Below the pieces are notes generated by a model. It saw only the letters and a list, made by a program, of their open reading frames with translations, made no database searches and was not told the DNA's origin. A DNA stretch of 64,000 nucleotides from positions 1,288,139-1,352,138 of the forward strand of contig NMRA01000036.1 in assembly GCA_002633005.1 (NCBI GenBank), written 5' to 3'. Source of the DNA: Phoronis australis (taxonomy: Eukaryota; Phoronida; Phoronidae). Shown piece by piece: positions 60,086 through 64,000 of this stretch (position 1 is its first letter; the number at the start of each line of letters is the position of its first letter). The translations under genes and the position numbers were made by a program.

Positions 60086-60208
60086 GATATTCTATACCCT
60101 TTAATTCCCAATTTTTCACTCCTGTCCTCTTGGTGGTCGTCTCCGCCCCGGTGTCGCCACCCTGTTTTTTCCCCGGTGGTCTACTAAGTATGTTTTTTCT
60201 TTTCCAGC

Positions 60209-61237
60209 ATGGCACCCAAGAAAGCCACCAGGGCATCCACGCGCAAGTCTTCAAGTCCTTTTGCGCGTCCTCCGCCAGCGCAACTTACAACAGCTGAAAT
60301 CCAGCCGTTACCGCCCGTCATCGACTATGTCAAGTTGGCCGCAGAATTAAAACGACACTACGACGCAGATTCTTCCGCTACGCCGCCCACCGTTAGCCAG
60401 CCGCTGGGCCTGTCACCTCCGTTCTACCCAGACCAGCCGGCGTTCACTGCCCCATCGTCAGCCGATGTGACTACAAATCCGTCATTTTCGGGTATTGATC
60501 TTTCTTCAAATAATTTGTATGTTGTCCCTCAGGTTTCATATCGACTCCAAAACTCGTCAACGCATCTTCAACAATGAGTTCATTGAATTTTCTTCTCTCC
60601 TTTTCGGTGAGCCGTCCGCCTCTTCCACTCCCTCTGTCTCCATCTGCTTTGCCGGTAACACTCCCATCTTTTCCAGCTCAACACGTCCAAAGGCCATCTC
60701 ATCCATCCTCGAGTGGACCCAGGCCTTCAATATTTTCCAATCCATCCTGGTCCAGATGCTTCCACAGGATGTCCATAAGCTCCCAAATATTCAACCATAG
60801 TCCATGACTGCAACACAAACTATGGCCATTCAGCAGCCTTGTTTTACGATCCACATTTCAGGAAATTCCGGTCACCTTTCCCCTTCGAGTGGGACCACAT
60901 CCACTGGGACCTGTGGCGCCACGTTTGCCTCAAGTTCAGCAACATCCAACCCCACCCAACCAACAGTCAGTCTTTTCGTCAAGGCTCCTCCACCTCCACA
61001 TTTTTTCGAGGCCCCCGTGCCCCGACCCCCAACCCCCATTCTTTTCCCACAGGTATCTGCTGGAAGTTTAACGACCAGTCCTGCAACCTTCCCCTCTACC
61101 GATACCAGCACTATTGTGGCTTCTGCGGCGCCAACCACCCAGTGCGTTCATGCACCTCCAAAACCACCAATACACCTGCCAAGTATTTCAACACCCGTAA
61201 AAGTAAGCAAACTGAAACCTCTTCTTTCAGGTTATGA
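60209..61237 (+). pseudogene. Ngaro-type gag, frameshifted
   Basis: ATG at 60209 (AGCATGG context) opens a basic, Pro/Ser-rich N-terminus (MAPKKATRASTRKSSSPFAR) that ends at 60577. The body continues in other frames. From 60839 it reads FYDPHFRKFRS, then FEWDHIHWDLWRH and FRQGSSTSTFFRG. It ends with a Cys/His cluster: GICWKFNDQSC, then YRYQHYCGFCGANHPVRSC. This composite knuckle is typical of DIRS/Ngaro gag. The frame ends at TGA 61235-61237 and the same frame is open again immediately downstream into RT. At least two shifts are present. Confidence 0.75.
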
Positions 61238-62761
61238 TTCCCTCCCCGCTACGGAGCTTATCAATGGTTTCTCTTTTATTTTCAGGCTCGACGCCTCCCC
61301 GATCTGTCACTCCAATCCCCCACCAACCACCCGTCAGCTCTCCGTAATCCCGAAGTTACTTTTCAAAAAATACAGGCTGAGGTTCTGCTTGGTCGCTGGG
61401 CTAGACCCTTCGACTCCCCTCCTTCCTCCCTTTTCTCTTCGTCACCACTTGCCCTCATCCCTAAATCTCTGCCTAACAGTTTTCGTCTCATTCATAACTT
61501 GTCATATCCATCTCGTTACTCTTACTCCGTTAACTCCCTCATACACCTCATTTTCTCCCAAGTCCAGTACCAATCCAATACGGACGCTATCCGCCTGATT
61601 CAACGGTTTGGACGTCATTCCCTCAGGGCTAAGACTGACATCAATGGTGCTTTTCGCGCAGTACCGGTGCAACCTGACGACTACCACCTCTTAGGTCTCT
61701 CCTGGGCCAACAATTTATACTACGACAGGTGCCTGCCATTTGGATGTGCCTCCAACTGCAACATCTTCGAGAAGGTCAGTTCTGCGATTCAATGGATACT
61801 GGAAACCAAGTTGAAGGTCGCCGGCGTTTCGCACTACCTCGATGACTTCATTTTCGTGGGCCACCCATCCTCGCCGACATGCTCCCGGGACCTCGCCGCA
61901 TTCAGATCACTCTGCGTTTCCATAGGCATCCCTCTCAACCACGACAAGACAATTCAGCTGACCACCTCCATCATCATTTATGGCATCCACCTCGACTCTA
62001 CAACCATGACTGCTTCTCTCCCACAGGACAAGGTGTACAAATCTTCCAACCTCCACCTCGACTTCCAGAAGCGCTGCAAGGTTACTCTCCGCGATCTTCA
62101 ATCCCTCATTGGTCTACTAAACTTCGCCTGCTCCGTCATCGTGCCCGCCGGCGCCTTCCTGCGCCGCCTCATCAAAGTCACCATTGGTATTTCGAGACCA
62201 GGCCACTTCGTCACTCTCAAAACAGAAGCTAGAGCGGACCTTAGGGCTTGGTCCATCTTTCTCCGAGGCTTCAATGGGAAAACACTGTTCCCATTCGACG
62301 AGTGGACATCTTCAGACACCAACAAACTGTACTCTGATGCTGCAGGCTCCAATGGGGGTTTTGCTACGACATTGGGGGCTTCCTGGTTTGCCTACCCGTG
62401 GCCCGAACACCTGCAACACCATGACATCCCCTTCAAGGAACTCCTTCCTATCGTCATAGCGCTAGAGCTGTGGGGATCGAAGCTCGCCGACCACAAGATC
62501 GTCTTCCTGTGCGACAACCGTGCCGCCGTTGACATTATCAGCAAGACTTCCTCCCGCCACCTTCCTATTATGTCCCTTGTTCGTCGTCTGGTCATCTCCG
62601 CTCTTACCTTTAACGTTCATTTTCGGGCAAAACATATCCCTGGCCACACTAACATCATTGCTGATGTACTTTCTTATTTCAACTTTCATGTTGCCTTTTA
62701 TCAGGGTTCTTGGCTCAGCCCTCATCTGACACCGATCCCGCCACACCTCCTGGCAGCGTGA
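61238..62761 (+). CDS. Ngaro-type reverse transcriptase and RNase H
   Basis: This frame is open for 507 codons between TGA 61235-61237 and TGA 62759-62761; its first ATG is at 61499. The true N-terminus (LLSGYDSLPATELINGF) lies just upstream in another frame, so a shift occurred at about 61300. RT motifs are visible: AKTDINGAFRAVPV (first Asp), CLPFGCASNCNIFE and the catalytic YLDDFIFVG at 61835-61861. RNase H follows: LYSDAAGSNGGF (Asp), FKELLPIVIALELWG (Glu), FLCDNRAAVDII (Asp) and HIPGHTNIIADVLSYF. The last motif usually reads Leu-Ser-Arg-Phe; here Arg is Tyr. It copies the element's RNA and removes the RNA strand. It overlaps the recombinase frame by about 50 bp. Confidence 0.88.
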   Translation, partial: FPPRYGAYQWFLFYFQARRLPDLSLQSPTNHPSALRNPEVTFQKIQAEVLLGRWARPFDSPPSSLFSSSPLALIPKSLPNSFRLIHNLSYPSRYSYSVNSLIHLIFSQVQYQSNTDAIRLIQRFGRHSLRAKTDINGAFRAVPVQPDDYHLLGLSWANNLYYDRCLPFGCASNCNIFEKVSSAIQWILETKLKVAGVSHYLDDFIFVGHPSSPTCSRDLAAFRSLCVSIGIPLNHDKTIQLTTSIIIYGIHLDSTTMTASLPQDKVYKSSNLHLDFQKRCKVTLRDLQSLIGLLNFACSVIVPAGAFLRRLIKVTIGISRPGHFVTLKTEARADLRAWSIFLRGFNGKTLFPFDEWTSSDTNKLYSDAAGSNGGFATTLGASWFAYPWPEHLQHHDIPFKELLPIVIALELWGSKLADHKIVFLCDNRAAVDIISKTSSRHLPIMSLVRRLVISALTFNVHFRAKHIPGHTNIIADVLSYFNFHVAFYQGSWLSPHLTPIPPHLLAA

Positions 62762-63647
62762 CCAGACTGCTCCGGGCTTCCCTGGTCCCCTCCACTGTTC
62801 AGTCCTACGCCTGCATCCTGCATAACCTTGCACAGTTTCACCTCTCCTCTAACAACTCTCCTCTCACCTTGCCCATTAATACTTATTTCCTGGCCCACTA
62901 CATCTCCCATCCTTTCGTATCTGGCTTTAGTAGCTCGTCTATCCAGTCCTATGTCTCCGCCATTAGTTTTGTCCACAAGCCTGACTCCACGCCCCCCTTT
63001 TTCATCAAAAAAATTCTCAAAGGTGCTTCCAATCTGCGCTCCTCTTCTGACACACGCATGCGCATTACTTCAGCTTTGTTTCACCGCTTGTTTGACGCCT
63101 GCCCTTCTGCACTCGACTCTTTTGTCGACCCGGTTCTAGCACGTGCCATGTTCCTCCTAGCCTCCCATGCCTTCTTCATAATCGGTGAATTCACAGTGCC
63201 TCCTCGCTCTCCTCCCACGTCATACAGGTCAACGACGTCGTCTTCCCACCCTCTGGTGATTCTGTGGTCATCACTATGCGTACTTTCAAGCACAGCTTGG
63301 GACCAGTCCCACTTACGATTCCCTCCAGTCGATCTCCCTATTGCCCGGTAGCTGCCCTAAACTTGTACTTTTCCACTCTTTAGGCCCCCTGTTCCAGCAC
63401 CTCAGTGGATCACCGGTTACACGTTCCTGTTTCAACTCCATGTTAACTAAAGTGGTTTCCTTTGTAGGACTCGACACCAAGTCTTATACGTCACAGCTTT
63501 TGCATTGGCGCCGCCACGTCAGCGGCCAGCCGTGGCGACCCTGAACCGGTGATCCAGCGCATGGGGCGCTGGAAATCTGACGCACTAAAAAACTACATTC
63601 GCATGTCTGGCTTTTCCTCTTCCCCAGGCTTCCTGAATTCTCAGTGA
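62710..63647 (+). pseudogene. Ngaro-type tyrosine recombinase, inactivated
   Basis: ATG at 62710 lies inside the RNase H end. The N-terminal binding domain reads LVPSTVQSYACILHNLAQFH and SSSSIQSYVSAISFVHK. The catalytic domain starts RMRITSALFHRLFDAC. The first catalytic Arg is expected in the motif Arg-Ile-Gly-Glu-Phe-Thr, but 63178-63180 gives Ile (ATA). Frames then change: MRTFKHSLGPVP carries the Lys, PVTRSCFNSML follows, and the His-x-x-Arg box near 63491-63510 is broken by a one-base loss and a TGC in place of an Arg codon. RMGRWKSDALKNYIRMSG holds the Tyr (63594-63596), and the frame ends at 63647. The enzyme would have integrated circular DNA copies. Confidence 0.85.
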
Positions 63648-63689
63648 GCCTGTTGCAGCTCCCCATTTCTCTCACTTTGCTTTTCAGCN

Positions 63690-63842
63690 GAAATTTGGAG
63701 TCAAGACTCCAAATTTCGAGTCAAAAAATTTTCGAGTCTGACATTAGGCACGCCTATTTCGAGTTTGGACTCCAGTCGAGTTGAAAATGAGATTTCGAGT
63801 CCGAGTTCGAGTTCGAGTCTGACATTAGGCACCGGGCCCAGG
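63690..63842. repeat. TCGAGT-rich element fragment next to a single-N gap
   Basis: Begins with the perfect palindrome GAAATTTGGAGTC, AA, GACTCCAAATTTC (63690-63717), directly after N 63689. TTTTCGAGTCTGACATTAGG and TTCGAGTTCGAGTCTGACAT follow, ending CACCGGGCCCAGGTCT. The end matches the TIR of the element at 40366-40756. Confidence 0.7.
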
Positions 63843-64000
63843 TCTATTGCTGCAGCCGGCTTCCTCCCGTTCGCAGGTCTGTAGTTGCAGGCTTTGCAAT
63901 GTTTAGACATTAGTCCTAGTTACCTTTACTTCCATTGTTGCATTTTGCTTAGCGGTTTGTTATGATCTAGTTTTTTATATTCATAGATTTTTATATACTA
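63843..64000. other. Window end, no feature
   Basis: AT-rich sequence with no recognised motif. It could be flanking DNA or the far side of the Ngaro element interrupted by the TCGAGT repeat. Confidence 0.3.

Larger units (their letters stand above)
59045..63688 (+). mobile_element. Ngaro/DIRS-type tyrosine recombinase retrotransposon
   Basis: The gene set gag, reverse transcriptase with RNase H, and tyrosine recombinase, without integrase or LTRs, defines DIRS-like elements. The RNase H-recombinase overlap and an SGNH hydrolase-like segment point to the Ngaro branch. Here the SGNH segment lies upstream of gag and is separated from it by repeated TTTCGGYGGT units. In Ngaro elements I know, a hydrolase follows the recombinase, so this may be the tail of a second copy. 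The element stops at a single N (63689). Frameshifts in gag and recombinase show it is inactive. It is pyrimidine-rich on this strand, unlike the AT-rich surroundings. Confidence 0.85.

Noticed and set aside
60872-61138. Minus-strand ORFs inside the Ngaro element
   Set aside because: Shadows of the pyrimidine-rich plus-strand gag region.

Overview
This is metazoan DNA, most likely from a marine invertebrate. Gene density is low, introns are long, and the repeats include BEL/Pao, a Ngaro/DIRS-type element, a Jockey/CR1-like LINE, a Polinton-type DNA polymerase and several TIR elements. The exon layout of the one clear host gene fits a deuterostome invertebrate (echinoderm, hemichordate or lancelet grade), but that placement is inference. 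No bacterial-type genes, tRNA, rRNA or CRISPR were seen.

Host gene. One anion-type Cys-loop receptor gene (glycine/glutamate-gated chloride channel family) lies on the minus strand and spans at least 977-50837. I located five exons with matching splice sites and phases: 50837-50770 (start of the conserved extracellular domain), 47484-47255 (loops D, A and E), 12184-12050 (loop C side), 3107-2728 (TM1-TM3) and 1168-977 (TM4 and stop). One short exon, which should carry the Cys-loop itself between 47255 and 12184, was not found. Exons upstream of 50837 were not found either. The pore helix has an unusual Leu at the 6' position.

The introns are filled with repeats. Running from low to high coordinates they hold: a complete but degenerate, internally deleted BEL/Pao element with two LTRs and a GGGGG target duplication (5762-10961); a hAT-like G-run repeat interrupted by an 85-N gap (16222-16563) and its second copy (24250-24495); a 5'-truncated LINE (20640-22112, minus); a MITE with internal 12-bp units (27378-27528) that has an inverted copy at 57975-58125; a Polinton-type polymerase remnant (28010-28850, minus); a decayed copy of a PIN-like/cysteine-rich protein family (33421-35640, plus); an array of about nine CTCF-like motifs spaced about 142 bp apart (42050-43360); and a 529-bp foldback element (43558-44086). 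Several dispersed repeat pairs and TCGAGT-rich elements are also present.

Right end. From about 59045 to 63688 there is a Ngaro/DIRS-type tyrosine-recombinase retrotransposon on the plus strand, read as SGNH hydrolase-like segment, repeated TTTCGGYGGT units, gag, reverse transcriptase/RNase H, then tyrosine recombinase. The RT/RNase H frame is still open for more than 500 codons. The SGNH, gag and recombinase parts carry frameshifts and catalytic-residue losses.
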